A stretch of DNA of 64,000 bases, from NCBI RefSeq assembly GCF_030848805.1, contig NC_092364.1, positions 3,596,001-3,660,000 on the forward strand, in the 5' to 3' direction. Shown here one piece after another: positions 12,431-24,703 of this stretch. Within the stretch, counting starts at the first letter, position 1; each line of letters opens with the position of its first letter. The stretch is from Temnothorax longispinosus. Taxonomy: Eukaryota; Arthropoda; Insecta; Hymenoptera; Formicidae. A program made the translations under genes and the position numbers. Under the pieces are notes generated by a model, which searched no databases, had not been told where the DNA came from, and saw only the letters and a program-made list of their open reading frames with translations.

Positions 12431-13002
12431 CTGTAATGAATTAAAATATAAAGAAATATTCTTGCAATTTTAACGCTTAAAACTTGATAATATCAGGAAA
12501 CGATAACAAGTGCAAATATAAAATTATATTATATATTTTTTTTTTTTTTAAGAAAAGGTCTTTACATGTTTACGTTTATAAGTAGTGAATGATGTTAAAC
12601 GCAAAGGTGAGCGTGGTCTTTGCTTTTGTATAAGGGTACCACTTAAAGTGGCGGGAATTCCTATACAGGTGCGTGTTGCATTGTCGGATGTAACATTGTT
12701 CTCGAGATGATCCTCGTCTAGGCTGTATTGAATATCATATCACTATCATCTGACAGAGGAAATAAAAAAATTAAGACTTTTGTTTTAAAAGATGTGGATG
12801 GCACTAGACGTTCAGCTAACAAAAATGTAGTAACTATATACGTATGTATAATCGTGAATTGTAATATAAAATCCGATAATATACATATCCTTATTTATTT
12901 CGATAAAAATGTAAATAAAACTTGTAAACAAAATTGCAAAAAATACCTGATTTTCTTACTTGATCCTTGCTCAAGAACGACACACGATTTTCCTTTTATA
13001 TT
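12431..13002. other. AT-rich spacer before unit B
   Basis: About 570 bases with a T-run near 12537-12550 and no supported gene. A 95-codon frame at 12728-13015 on the plus strand is low-complexity, Lys/Ile/Asn-rich and runs into the repeated unit. I treat it as chance. Confidence 0.5.
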
Positions 13003-15022
13003 TATTCGTGTTTAAAGGTTCTCCTAAACCAAGTGCCATACCAACGCTTTACCCGTCAATCGTCCTGCATCCAAAGTAGTCTTTATCGCGAGTATGGTCG
13101 ACGGACAATATAAATTTTATCGGTATTTATTGATATAGCTTGATACCCGCTACGGTATGTAACTAATACTTTAAATAAAAAGAATCAAGTCGATATCTCA
13201 TCGGGCCTAAGAGATATGGAGAAATTCGTGAAAACATATTTTACCTCGTTTCACTGCTTTAGGAGATGAACTTATAAAGCTCCTTTCTTAGTGGATGCTT
13301 ACGACATGGCAGGAATATGCTCCCCCAACTTCATGAAGTTTCTAGATTTAGGGGGTTTAGGCTGGACGTTGATGAGTCAGTCAATCAGTCAGGACATTTG
13401 TTTTTATATATATAGATTTTAAGAATTATACGCAACAGAAAAATTTAATGATGACATATCGTTACACGCGTAGTACTGTGTTGTGTGTGTGTGTGTGTAT
13501 ATATAAATACCTATACCAATTTAGTAGGTAGAGCAATGTAAAGTAAATTTTAATAGCTTAAACATATGTATTAAGAAATATATTTAAAAAGTTGTATTGT
13601 TTGAGAAAATAAATTTGAAAACGGAAATAAATTCGGTAAACTATGCGTCTTTCAATAGATGTTTTTTAAATAAAATTATATAAATCTTCTAACACATTGC
13701 AATAAAGAAATAACTGAAATAATAATAAACAATTTAATAATATCAAAATACAAAACTGAAATTTTATATATTATATTTATTAATTAAAATTTATATATTT
13801 TAAAACTTTCAGTATTTATCGAAATATTCTGTAAATAAATTTTTGTCTTAACTAAACATACAGACGCGCCGTACGCGCTATTTAGCTTTAATATTTAGGT
13901 AAAGGTACTATTACTGTTACATATAATTATTAAGCTTTATTTTAATATATCTATGCAGAATAGCTAAAGGAACAGAATTACATATGAACAATTATTCAGT
14001 TCTGTTTAGAAGATAGGTACTGATGACATTAATATATCATATACAAAAAATTACACAAAAAATTCTTCTAATACATTTATTTCTTTAATTTTTCTCTTGA
14101 ATATTTGTTTGTTATAAATTTCAAAGTAGTTATTAAAATATAAATTGAATGTATATAAAACAGAATATAATATAAATTGTTACATCATAGAACAGGCCTA
14201 CAGCTGGTTTGCACATTTCAGCCGATCTTATACCTACTACATCTTCCCTCCTCGGGTTTCGTAGCATCTAGGCTGTTTGCGGAAACATAAGATGCTCGAG
14301 CTCAGGGATGGTATTACATTGAGAAAAAAAATTGACTGTACGCGCGGACTAAATTTGTATAATTGTTGATCCAATGGTTGATTCAACAATTATTAAGTTA
14401 TGTATAACTAAGAGATGTATAGTTATTCAATAGTTTATTCATGTCATCCATCAACATTTTTAAGTAAAAATTAGTTACTTTAACAAATGTTTAGTTGAAT
14501 GTATCAGACTAAATATTTTAGTTTGATGAAATACGTTTTGCGTTTTTCAATAAATTTTTTTTCTCAGTGTAGCTATAAATAGTGCGCTTTCGCGCGCGCT
14601 GAGTGTGTATGTGTGTGGTGTGTAATAGGATATATATTACATATTATATAATTATACATATATTACATATATTTTAATTATATAAATATATAATATATAT
14701 ATGTATAATATATTATATTATATTATATTATTACATGGATTTTATATGCATATATAATAACAATTATGACCAGTAAATATATCAGCGCAAACTTGCCAAA
14801 GTTTCACACAAGCATACGATTTATAAGTTAATACCTTTCATGGCTTCGTGAACAACATGCATGCCACGAAACGAAGTTAATAGTAAGCAATATCGGCCGT
14901 AAAGCCCAAATTTGCTGTAGACCTGTATGTCATTTTGTATCAATCAGGACAAACTTATTTTAACTTTTTTTCCGACATATCATCTTCCGTCAGTATATAT
15001 ATATAGGACATTTGTTGTATAA

Positions 15023-17869
15023 TCATTCTCTATCATCCAATGTAACCTCAAGAATGTTTGATAATTCGTTTATGGTTTCGGGAAGCATTTTCGAGAGCAG
15101 TGTAGAATTATCAAGCTGATTCACAAACCATATTTTGGCCAACTCACGAGTTTCTTCTAAATTGTACAAATCGCGGATTATTGGGCAGGCATATTTTGGC
15201 GTACAATATTCGTAGGCAAAGTTTAAAGCGTCCTCTTGTACTCGTCCGTCACCTAAGCATTTACTTTTGATACACAATCGCAGCCAGAGAAACCTGCAAG
15301 ATACGTGCGCGATATGTTACTCAACTACAAAACAATCTGAATATAGAAATGTATATTTACCTTATTTCACAAACATTCTGGTCACGCAGAAACGCAAGTC
15401 TTAGCATTCGTAACTTGTCTTCCGTCAGAACCGTATTGGGCAATGCAAGTAAATAGGTTAAAAATTCTATTATAACGAGATTATTAGACTGTCCCAATTT
15501 TCTAATCGTATCAAAAGACGCTGATGTTTCTTGTAAGATCCACTGGTCTGCTTGATCTTGCCAATAAGTTTTCCTTATGGTCATGGAATCGGACTGAGAA
15601 GCTGGGACACCTGTTCTATATAACCATCCATCCCAATCTACAGAATTTAACAGCTAGCCACAAGATAAAAGTTGTTATTCGCTGCTTAATAAACTTAATA
15701 AACTAAAAAACTAAGAACTAATTTATTTGCATAAAAATCATGTTACCTCATCTTTTCCTATAAGGGAAAAATATCCATTCAGAAGAATCTTAAAACGATT
15801 AGTCGTTAGGATTGCACGGTTTTCACCGTGTTCAATTTTCTCATAGAATGGCAATATAATATGTACAAGAAAACTTGTGAAATCTGTGGGGCCACCTAAC
15901 TTATTTTCTAAGTAATTCAAAAATATACACCCTTTTTCCGACACGTACTTGATAATATTTATAGGCAGAAATTCTTTCGTAAAATCAGGTACTAAAGAGA
16001 CGGTATTTAATAACTGCGGCTGTAATAGTAATTCAGTTTCAGAAAATAGTGTAGTAAGTATATGTAGTAGAAATGCATATGAAGTGGAAAGCACACGTAT
16101 GAAGTGGAAAATATTATCAATCAATATATTCAATACATATTTCTTTCTATAATTTTATCCAAGAAAAACTAATACTTTACCATACTTAGCAGATTGTTAA
16201 TGCCTTTTATTTTTAGATCGTTGCGAAATTTCCTTTCATTGTCGATTATTTCATCATTTATAGGATTTCTATAAATGAATGTACTAAGGCTTTTAATCAA
16301 CCACAAGTCTTTGAAATTGTCAATCGCAACTGTCCTTCCTATCCAGCTCTCAATGATGTTTTGAACAATTGTATCGATTATAGAATACTGATCTCCTTCA
16401 AGTAAACTTGATGACACAAATGTCATATAAGGATATTGCATATCGAATTCCGGCACATTTGGTGGAAGCACACATACATTAACAAATTCACCTACAGATA
16501 TTATTTTATAAATATATTAAAAATAAAATAATAATAAAAGGAACAAGACTGACAATTCCTTATAAAATAAAATGCATATAAACATATTGTAGAACACATA
16601 TAAACTGAAACGACAAATTAAGTTGAAATATTACCCAAGAAACCATACGACTCTTTGATTTTATACAGGATGTCCACAATTTTATCAAGAAATGGTATAC
16701 ACCGCTCACAAGATTTCTCTTCAGCATCCCAAATTTCTAGATACATAGGTCTAGGTACTTCTTCGCGACTTCTGTGCAAACTTCTTAGGGAACCTACTAT
16801 AATATGTATCGCATACGGTGGTATACGGCCTTTATGGAGTTGAGTCGTGTCATATAGCGTGCCAAAAGAAAAAAAGTATTTATTTTGGTTATTTTTTGCA
16901 CCTCTACCCGGTTCCTTTAACCCAGGCATCATAACGTCAAGACCGCCTGGTACAGTAATCTAAAAAATGTAAAGTAAACATCAATAAAAGTTGAATAGGT
17001 AAATCATTCTGTAAATAGGTAAAGTAGTAAATATAAAAGTATAAAATTATAATTGCAATTTTACATGCTCACACTTATCTCTTTAACATATATGTTATAC
17101 TTTTCACTTTGACGTCTTATTATTTTTATTAATAATATCAATGTCAATCAAGCAGACATTACTGTTCTTACAAATCGCGTAAAAGAATCACGGTCGGTCT
17201 CGCTCCGCCCGAGACACTACCGTGTCTCTTGATAAATACGAAATGCATACAGTGTTTAAATTCTTACCTCAAAAGAGAATGTGATTCTATTTGATGGTGT
17301 ATCTTGACAGGGAAATATAGCTCTAGCATATGTAAGCTGAAAATATTGATTTGTGAGTATATACAATACACGTTGATACAAGAGAAATAAATCATTCTTT
17401 TATAATTCACCTTGCTGTTAGATATCAAGAGGGGATGTATACCATCGGAAGTTTGATGAGGTTTTAGCCAATGCAGTGCAGGAGATTCTGGATGTGTTTC
17501 GTATTTAATCTGAATTTGAAATCTGAAAATACGATATCGTCATGTATATATCATATATCGTCATACATCGTCATATATATATATATATACTTGTATCAAT
17601 AATTTCGAAAATCTATGTATTTGTCAAACATATTCTATACTTACATATTACCACCAAGTTTCATCCTTTTATGGCCTCTTGATGTACCGACTGCACTAGC
17701 CACGCTTGGTAGAGTAATGGTGAACTCACTGCCAAAGTTTTTATCATGATTACCAATAGTTTTCCTTAGACTTTCTCCAGTAGAATAGTCTGTCACGTCA
17801 CCTATTTTAAGTTTGTAGTTATCTAAAACCTAATTATATATATACTTGATATTAATGACAAACTGACAA

Positions 17870-17928
<59 letters not shown>

Positions 17929-18561
17929 ATATACTAAAATTAAAAAAAAATGTTTACTAACTAGTTCGTTACAATCGTTACACGTCGACGCTTTCTTCTG
18001 TATTGACAATATTGCCCTGCCTTCAAGAACATGACGTTCGAAATTCACGGATAATTCTAAGCGAGTGTGAGTCACAGCAACGAGGTCTAATAAATAACAA
18101 TTTATAGAAATTAAAATTTATTCAAATACTTAACGAGGCAATATATGTAAATAATAATTATAAGTACGTGTCGAGAAATATAATACATTACAATTACATA
18201 TATAATTTTAAAATTCTTTAGGATATAGTTTTTAGTAGAGAAATTTCAATAGCGTTATGAAATGTTTAACATATATTTTTTGTATTTAAAGAAACAATGA
18301 CCATGCTACAGTGAAACAATAGCATAATTTACAAAATTGTGCGGATTATATTTAAAAACTTGGAGATACGAACGACAGCGTCGCCTTTCAATACTGATAA
18401 ATTTATAATTACCCGATATCAATGTTTTATTTTCTTTAGAAAACATAACGAAAATAAAGGTTTAATATTTAATATTATACTTATATAAATAATTACGTAG
18501 TTAATATACCTGGTTTTGAATAAGAATACGGAATATCATCTCCTGCAGGTGGCTGATTCAT
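15023..18561 (-). CDS. LTA4H-like M1 family pseudoenzyme, copy B
   Basis: Same ten-exon structure as copy A. Complement exons: 18510-18561, 17962-18086, 17645-17829, 17411-17522, 17268-17336, 16635-16959, 16181-16491, 15747-16019, 15361-15653 and 15023-15293, giving 671 aa with all junctions in frame. It keeps YARAIFPCQDTPSN and the C-terminal WLRLCIKSK-type helix domain. It shares the loss of catalytic residues: QNIIE for HEXXH, Lys for the third zinc ligand (LWLIKSLS), no GXMEN motif, and Ser for the active-site Tyr. It differs from copy A by many substitutions and in-frame indels, most strikingly in exons 3 and 6, while the introns stay very similar. There is no stop or frameshift, so it does not look like a simple pseudogene. 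The product is probably cytosolic and non-catalytic; its function is unknown. Confidence 0.85.
17879..17927. repeat. TA microsatellite
   Basis: A run of TA dinucleotides inside an intron of M1-like copy B, longer than the matching tract in copy A near 7858-7872. It is useful mainly as a length polymorphism. Confidence 0.9.
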
Positions 18562-18881
18562 TTTAAAATTTGTGTGAACCTTTCCAAATGCGTACCGACA
18601 ATAAAATAACTATCATCAAATTAAGAACAGTATCGCTCGCTCTCTTCCCTCTCCAACTGATCCCTCTCCTACTGTCCTACCTTCAACGTTTAAATTTTCT
18701 CGTGTTTAACAACATATTTGTTTATTTGTTAGAGTATGAAGTGACTTTCATGTACCGCACAAACAATTGACGGTTACGTTTGGCAAATCAAATACGCACA
18801 ATAAAAATTTATTTTCTTTTAACGCACGATTTATACTGAAATTAATAAGGGTAACAATATATAATAATATAACGATATAAT

Positions 18882-19381
18882 NNNNNNNNNNNNNNNNNNN
18901 NNNNNNNNNNNNNNNNNNNNNNNNNNNNNNNNNNNNNNNNNNNNNNNNNNNNNNNNNNNNNNNNNNNNNNNNNNNNNNNNNNNNNNNNNNNNNNNNNNNN
19001 NNNNNNNNNNNNNNNNNNNNNNNNNNNNNNNNNNNNNNNNNNNNNNNNNNNNNNNNNNNNNNNNNNNNNNNNNNNNNNNNNNNNNNNNNNNNNNNNNNNN
19101 NNNNNNNNNNNNNNNNNNNNNNNNNNNNNNNNNNNNNNNNNNNNNNNNNNNNNNNNNNNNNNNNNNNNNNNNNNNNNNNNNNNNNNNNNNNNNNNNNNNN
19201 NNNNNNNNNNNNNNNNNNNNNNNNNNNNNNNNNNNNNNNNNNNNNNNNNNNNNNNNNNNNNNNNNNNNNNNNNNNNNNNNNNNNNNNNNNNNNNNNNNNN
19301 NNNNNNNNNNNNNNNNNNNNNNNNNNNNNNNNNNNNNNNNNNNNNNNNNNNNNNNNNNNNNNNNNNNNNNNNNNNNNNNNN
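18882..19381. other. Scaffold gap of 500 N
   Basis: Exactly 500 N, the usual placeholder for a gap of unknown size. It cuts the 5' flank of M1-like unit B, so further module copies could be missing here. Confidence 0.99.
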
Positions 19382-19762
19382 TATAATATTCGAATGAAAT
19401 TGTCAGTTGCTTTAACTCAACATTACTCATGATTGTAAAAAAATGTTTTATAGATACTTCATATCTCATATGGAATAATGTTGTTTTAAAAATCGCAGTA
19501 ATCAAAAAGATATCACTTTTCGCAAAAAGAGAGGGAAAAATAAACAAATATTGATATCTTAAGGACGCGATATATACTACATGTGAGTTTTAACTTTTAC
19601 ACGTAACATCTCCATGATCTTTTCGATGTTTCTGTCCTTGGAAAATATTCTTCATTGCGAATTTTCCATTCAAATTCGTTCAATGTTTTCATGTGAAAAC
19701 GTGTGCATGTTCAATTGCTGCTTATAAATAAATGTAATATGATCTCCATTTTTATCAATGCA

Positions 19763-19986
19763 GGTTAACTTTAATCTCAATTTAACACTCATCTTTTTCT
19801 AATGTTTATTTCTACATGGATTAAGTTTAATCTCGGTTTAACTTACTACTAATTTTATGAATTAAAAAAAGAAAAAAGTTAATTAAACCGAGATTAAAGT
19901 TAAAATCTAGGTTGATAGAAATAAAAATAATTCTTACAACTAGAAAAAGATCAAAAGTAAAAATTAAATCGAGATAACAGTTAATC
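19763..19986. repeat. Foldback element with repeated arms
   Basis: A segment of about 225 bases built from inverted copies of a TTAACTTTAATCTC-like motif. The outer arms are GGTTAACTTTAATCTCAATT (from 19763) and its imperfect complement ending at 19986. An inner pair (TAATCTCGGTTTAACTT near 19831 and AATTAAACCGAGATTAAA near 19881) repeats the pattern. Non-coding and MITE-like. It lies about 25 bases left of the regucalcin duplication breakpoint. Confidence 0.6.
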
Positions 19987-20399
19987 TATATCGGTGAAAT
20001 GGACATACAAGGCTAACTTCTAATCACACTTCGATTAGCTAGCGATTAACTCATCGAGCAATTAAGATAACTCTTGTTAAAACGGATAAAACATTTTTCT
20101 ATTGTCGTGGAGAAGAGGACTAAAAATTAAGGGAAGAAAAATTATATCATTATATTATAACGAGTCGGAGAATATTTTCCAGAGTTAGAAATTTTGCTGC
20201 GAGCGATTTTGGTCAATCAAATTCATCATCGATCGAATAAAAATCTTTCGAGTTCGCCGCTCAGATAAATCTTCGGTTCGGATTCGGAGTTCGGTCCAAG
20301 ACGTCTCACGTGAGGCCACTCAAAGCGGTATGCGTGTACCAACGATAACCCTTTGGCTGAAAAACAAAATGTGTTTCATTTCAATGCAACTTTATCGCG

Positions 20400-21000
20400 T
20401 CAATTAAATAAATAGCTGTCCGCCGTGTTCTTCGCCGGCACAGTGCCATCGGCGGTTATATACGAAGCAATTGGCTCAATTACCCGTCCCTCCTGGCGAG
20501 TTTAATCTATTCGCTTCAACATCGTTTCTCTCGAGGCACTCGTGTTGCTCGTCCGCAACGACTCGTCGCTTCCCCGCCAAGCAATTTCGACTGCGACCGG
20601 CTTGAAACGGACATTTCCCGGTCAATGTCGACGTAAATATCGAACCTGTTGCACAATTTGTTTTGCTTTTGATAAGTCCGTCCTCCTCGCGCCTTCCGCA
20701 CCTCTTTTTCCCGTAGTGAAAACGTGGCGAATGCGAGAAGCACAGACGAGTGGAAAAAGTGTGGCACGCAACGTGTGAAAAAGTAGACGTATTACGTCCG
20801 TTCCTTTTAATCGCGCTCTTTCGCAATCTTCTTTTAGATTCTCTCCGTTTCTCTTTTTCTTCAAGTCTTGACTTTCCACTCTCGAGATCGTCTATAGAAG
20901 TCCTAGACAATCGGCTACACTTGCACTTCCTGTGTTTGCTGCAAACAGCTGTTTTTATTTCGAACGCAGAAAGTGCAAGTGTAGAAAAACAAACTTCATG
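20400..21000. promoter_or_regulatory. GC-rich upstream region of regucalcin copy 1
   Basis: A GC-rich block about 0.4-1 kb upstream of the first recognised exon, present also in unit 2 (about 25080-25670). Open frames on both strands (up to 144 codons) carry frame-breaking indels between the two copies, so they are not coding. It ends with a perfect 14-base inverted repeat, CTACACTTGCACTT at 20915-20928 and its complement at 20971-20984. The loop contains TGTTTGCTGCAAACA, which can itself fold. It is a likely promoter or untranslated first exon. Confidence 0.5.
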
Positions 21001-21396
21001 TTTTTAATAATGATAACAACTGATAACAGCTTTATTGTTTATGTTTCAATTAATATGGTCGAGTATTTATAAAGAATCCTATTACTCGCGTATTCTTGTG
21101 CCAGAAATTTCACGTCCACAAATTAACTTATATCCTTTATGTTGTGTTTTTTTGACGTTATGTTGCGTTTTGTAAAACTTACATATATTTTGTTTGCATT
21201 AATGCCACGCAATACATATTTCCATTGATTGGAATGATCGAGGGTATTGAAAACTCCAACTCTAAAGAGCACTCTAATTAAAACAGATGATAATGGTCAA
21301 TATAAATAAATCAGGAGTGTCATTCTTGACGCATGTTTGTATATCTACGTACTGATCATTAAATAATTAGTTTTTAGACCTTTTACAAAATGTGTA

Positions 21397-23107
21397 ATGT
21401 ACAATAATCCTACTTGCAGGGAAGCTGAAAGCTGCGGGAGTGTGACTGTTGAGAAGGTGACACCCGTTTACGGCCTTTCCGAGGGCCCTCATTGGGACGA
21501 GCGTACTCAGAAGTTATATTTTGTTGATATATATAATCAGTATATACGCAGACTAGACCCAGTAACAGGTGTTGTGACCAGCGCACACATAGGTAAGAGC
21601 ATGCGTTTCTCCTTTACGAGCGCTAAATGTTTCTATTGAATTTATAAGCACACATTTATAAGAGATTCCGCAACGTTCTTTCAGCAAATGGGACTGTCAG
21701 CGTTGTCGTACCTGTGGATGATTCGACTGACCAACTTGTAGCAGGTGTGGGAAAAAATGTTGTTCTTGTTACGTGGGACGGAAACAGCGATCAGTCGGAG
21801 GTACCGGTCAAACTGTTGAGTTCGCTCGAATCTGCTCAGGCTCAAACAAGAACCAACGACGGAAAGGTGGACTCAGCTGGAAGATTTTGGATCGGTAAAT
21901 TGAAAACGTTGTGATTAATAGAAATGCGATTATTGTTCGTCTGAAATGACTGACATTTTTTATAGGTACTATGGCTAACGAAATCAATGGACAGATAGCT
22001 CCCAATCAAGGATCATTATATCGCATGGACAACGATCTTAAGTCTGTGAAGGAAATATCGCCTGTTTCAATAAGTAACGGATTGGCATGGAATATTGAAG
22101 ATGACACCTTGTATTTTATTGACACACCTACACGCGTGGTTGCGGCGTATGATTATGATCCAATTGATGGGAAAATATGTAAGGTTTATTACATATTTTC
22201 ATTGGAGTTCTTAATTTTTTATTATATCGTATGAAGTGTGCAAGCATACATCATATGTAACTAAAAATTATAGTAATCATGAGGCATAAGATTCAACGAT
22301 AGAATTTAGGGATTGTAGATGCTTGTGCTACATATTTTTATGTTTTAGCTAATAAGAGGATCGTGTTCGACCTTAACAAGACTAATCTCGACGGGTCACC
22401 CGATGGAATGACCATAGATTCAGATGGCAATCTTTGGATAGCGCTATTTGGTGGACACCATGTAAGTGTACAAAGCGACAGATTTAAAGATTGACGAATT
22501 ATTGTTTGTAACATTATAGAATTCCACGGTAACTCGCGAAATTGATCAAGTCATATCATTGTTACGAATTCCTTTTGAAAATTCATAAACGAAGATATCT
22601 ATAGCGCAACCACAGATATTTGTTTGTTTATATATTAAGTTGATAAGTCGTTTTCGTCGAGTGCCTTTTTTAAATTAATTAATTATGGATAATTATTGTG
22701 TAGTAGTACATTTGATCAGTTTCGTGAGTCATGCATATATAGTTTAAATTTTATTATAAAAAAAAATAACTTTCATTAAAGGAAAAATGATTATTTCTGG
22801 CAGTACAATCTGCGACAAAGCTAAAGTCATTAAATTATTAGAATCTTGTAATCCATAAAAGTGTTTTATTTAGGTTATTCAAGTGGATCCGAAAACGGGA
22901 AAAGTATTACGCAAAATTAAGCTTCCGGCTGAAAACGTGACTAGTGCCGCGTTTGGCGGTCCGCTTCTGGATACTTTGTATGTGACCACATCGGGCTATA
23001 ATTTAAATGCAGAGCAACGAAAAGCGACTCCTGAAGCTGGTGCTTTATTCGCCGTGAGAAACTTGGGAGTTCGCGGATTTCTCGCAAATTCGGTTACGTT
23101 GAACTAA
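21397..23107 (+). CDS. Regucalcin / SMP-30 family protein, copy 1
   Basis: Five exons: 21397-21592, 21685-21894, 21966-22178, 22349-22461 and 22874-23107; 321 aa, close to the usual ~300-320. SMP-30 proteins are six-bladed propeller metal-dependent gluconolactonases, also described as calcium-binding. The metal-site residues are present: Glu in LSEGPHWD, Asn in RTNDGKVDSAG, Asn in SNGLAWN and Asp in SPDGMTID. The start is the only in-frame ATG before the conserved SVTVEKVTPVYG. However, an acceptor-like TTGCAG at 21414-21419 could mean that an upstream exon supplies the true N terminus. A poly(A) signal AATAAA lies at 23193-23198. The enzyme is probably active and cytosolic. Confidence 0.9.
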
Positions 23108-23398
23108 AAAAAAAGATTAGTAAAAAAAATAGATTTGAAAGCACATCACGGTTCTTGCAAAAATTTATGTATTCCTAAATTTTATATCGTTGAATAAAAA
23201 TTATTAAACATCGCTTTTAAAAAGTAGAGGAACTGTGCCTAATATCCTCCTTTTTCCTAATTCCGCACCCTACTGTCAAATGCTACTTTTTTGTTTTCCT
23301 TGAGAAAAGATAGTTAAACTTTGAACATATTCATGCCATAGAGATTACATTATGATAATTCTAGAAAAAAATAATGCGGTTTAATTATATTAAGTCTG

Positions 23399-23442
23399 TT
23401 TTCTATTGCTGAACTGGCTGCACTAGTTCAGCAATAGAAAAA
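23399..23442. repeat. Short palindrome, collapsed form
   Basis: The sequence TTTTCTATTGCTGAACTGG and its complement meet around CTGCACTAGTTCAGCAATAG. This is the short allele of the longer hairpin found at the equivalent place in unit 2 (28024-28135). Confidence 0.75.
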
Positions 23443-24516
23443 ACCCATTGTTATGAGAGTTAAGTGATTTAGTTTTAGGTTTTAGGTACATAAAACTTGT
23501 GTGAAAAAGAAAATTGCTAAACGGTGAAACAACGATAAATGATGAAAATGATAACAAGAGAAGTTATTTATAGTTCTTAGATACCAAATGCCCTTTTAAT
23601 ACTGGAGGTAAGTTACGCACACATAAATTATATTTAGAAAACGTTCAAGTTTACTGAAGCTAATTACATTAGATTATTGTACACGTAGAAAAAAGTGTCA
23701 TCATTATATAGTATATGCGGTAGAAAAATGTTTTCTTATGCGGAAATGCCTTAGTAGAATTAGTGAAAAAGCAATGTGTTATTTTGTTTGCATCTGTGAA
23801 CATACTAAATTAATTAAATTATATCTTTCATTAATGAGAGGTATGTATATAACCAAAACTTCATAATTAAATAAAAGTCTTTTGGATTGTTTATCTAAAC
23901 TTAATATCTTACGATTGATAACGTTAGAAAGTGCACAATAAAATTTCACTCTCGATTTCACCGTACCTCTCTAAGAATAATAAGATAATTCTGAAAAAGA
24001 ACGATTTTGATACGTAAATTTGTTTCTTAGAAGTTTTATATCCTCCAAAGAGAAAAATCAGTAGATATACTTAAACACGACTAATTAAAAGAATAATTAA
24101 CGCTAGGCTTTGCATTGCAATAAAAAAGTTTTTACATTAAAGAAATAAAACTCATATATGTACAAAAGTCAGAATAATTTTGTCACAAGTAATACTATAA
24201 TTTACCAGCAACATAAAAATTTTAAAGAATAAATTTAATATATATTATATAAATTAGTATCAATATCAATTCGTTGCATTAGAATTTGGTAGACGATTTT
24301 ACATGCAATTAGTTTCTGCGTTTAATAAACCGAAGTAGAAATTATACGAAACGCATGTAAAACACATAATGTAGCTAATGCGGTAAAGTAATTTCATTTC
24401 TATTAAAATACTATCGCAATTGCCTGAATACAATGTTATTTCTTGGGGAAAAAAAAACATTACACATATATTACGCAAAATAAAATGTATACGCACATGG
24501 CTTATTTGAGCGATTC

Positions 24517-24703
24517 TTAATCGTCCAAAGTTATAATTTCGACATTATCAGCAAGGAGTTTATCCTTGTATCTTCTTGTTCGGAACATTAGCGGCTTTTC
24601 CCCTGGATATATCGTACATACATGGACATACAATCAGCGGTGGCCGACGGCCTCAAGGTCTCTGAGACCTTCGACGGCACTACACTCACAGAAGATGACA
24701 GAG
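24517..24703 (-). pseudogene. Truncated duplicate of the CABIN1 3' end
   Basis: About 187 bases match the end of the CABIN1 last exon (29271-29452) including the stop codon. The fragment is cut at GACAGAG, where unit 2 begins. Against the intact gene it has an indel near 24562 (TTATCCTTGTATC instead of TTATCCTGTGTC) and an added CATA in the ACATACATGG stretch, so its frame is lost. It is a by-product of the tandem duplication with no promoter or upstream exon. Confidence 0.9.

Larger units (their letters stand above)
13003..18881. repeat. Duplicated module, unit B, cut by the scaffold gap
   Basis: Second copy of the module described at about 3146-8823, in the same orientation. It contains the same transposon-like tail (about 13125-13420), the same AT-rich flank and a full ten-exon M1-like gene. 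It stops at the N gap at 18882, so its true end is unknown. Between exons 5 and 6 it carries an extra ~50-base GC-rich insert (about 17178-17228) missing from unit A. Confidence 0.9.
20012..24703. repeat. Tandem duplication, unit 1 (regucalcin plus CABIN1 tail)
   Basis: Direct tandem copy of 24704-29452. It begins at GCTAACTTCTAATC (20012) and ends at GACAGAG (24703), where the sequence jumps from the CABIN1 last exon back to the regucalcin upstream region (GCTAAATTCTAATC). The unit covers the GC-rich upstream region, five exons, the 3' flank and the last ~190 bases of CABIN1. The copies are highly similar, so the duplication is recent compared with the M1 module. Confidence 0.92.

Noticed and set aside
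18831..19547. A 238-codon frame spanning the assembly gap.
   Set aside because: Most of it is the 500-N run read as unknown residues; the ends show no coding character.
20476..20910. A 144-codon open frame on the complement (and overlapping plus-strand frames) upstream of regucalcin copy 1.
   Set aside because: The equivalent region in unit 2 (25159-25548) has frame-breaking indels and no domain is recognisable, so it is treated as non-coding GC-rich DNA.
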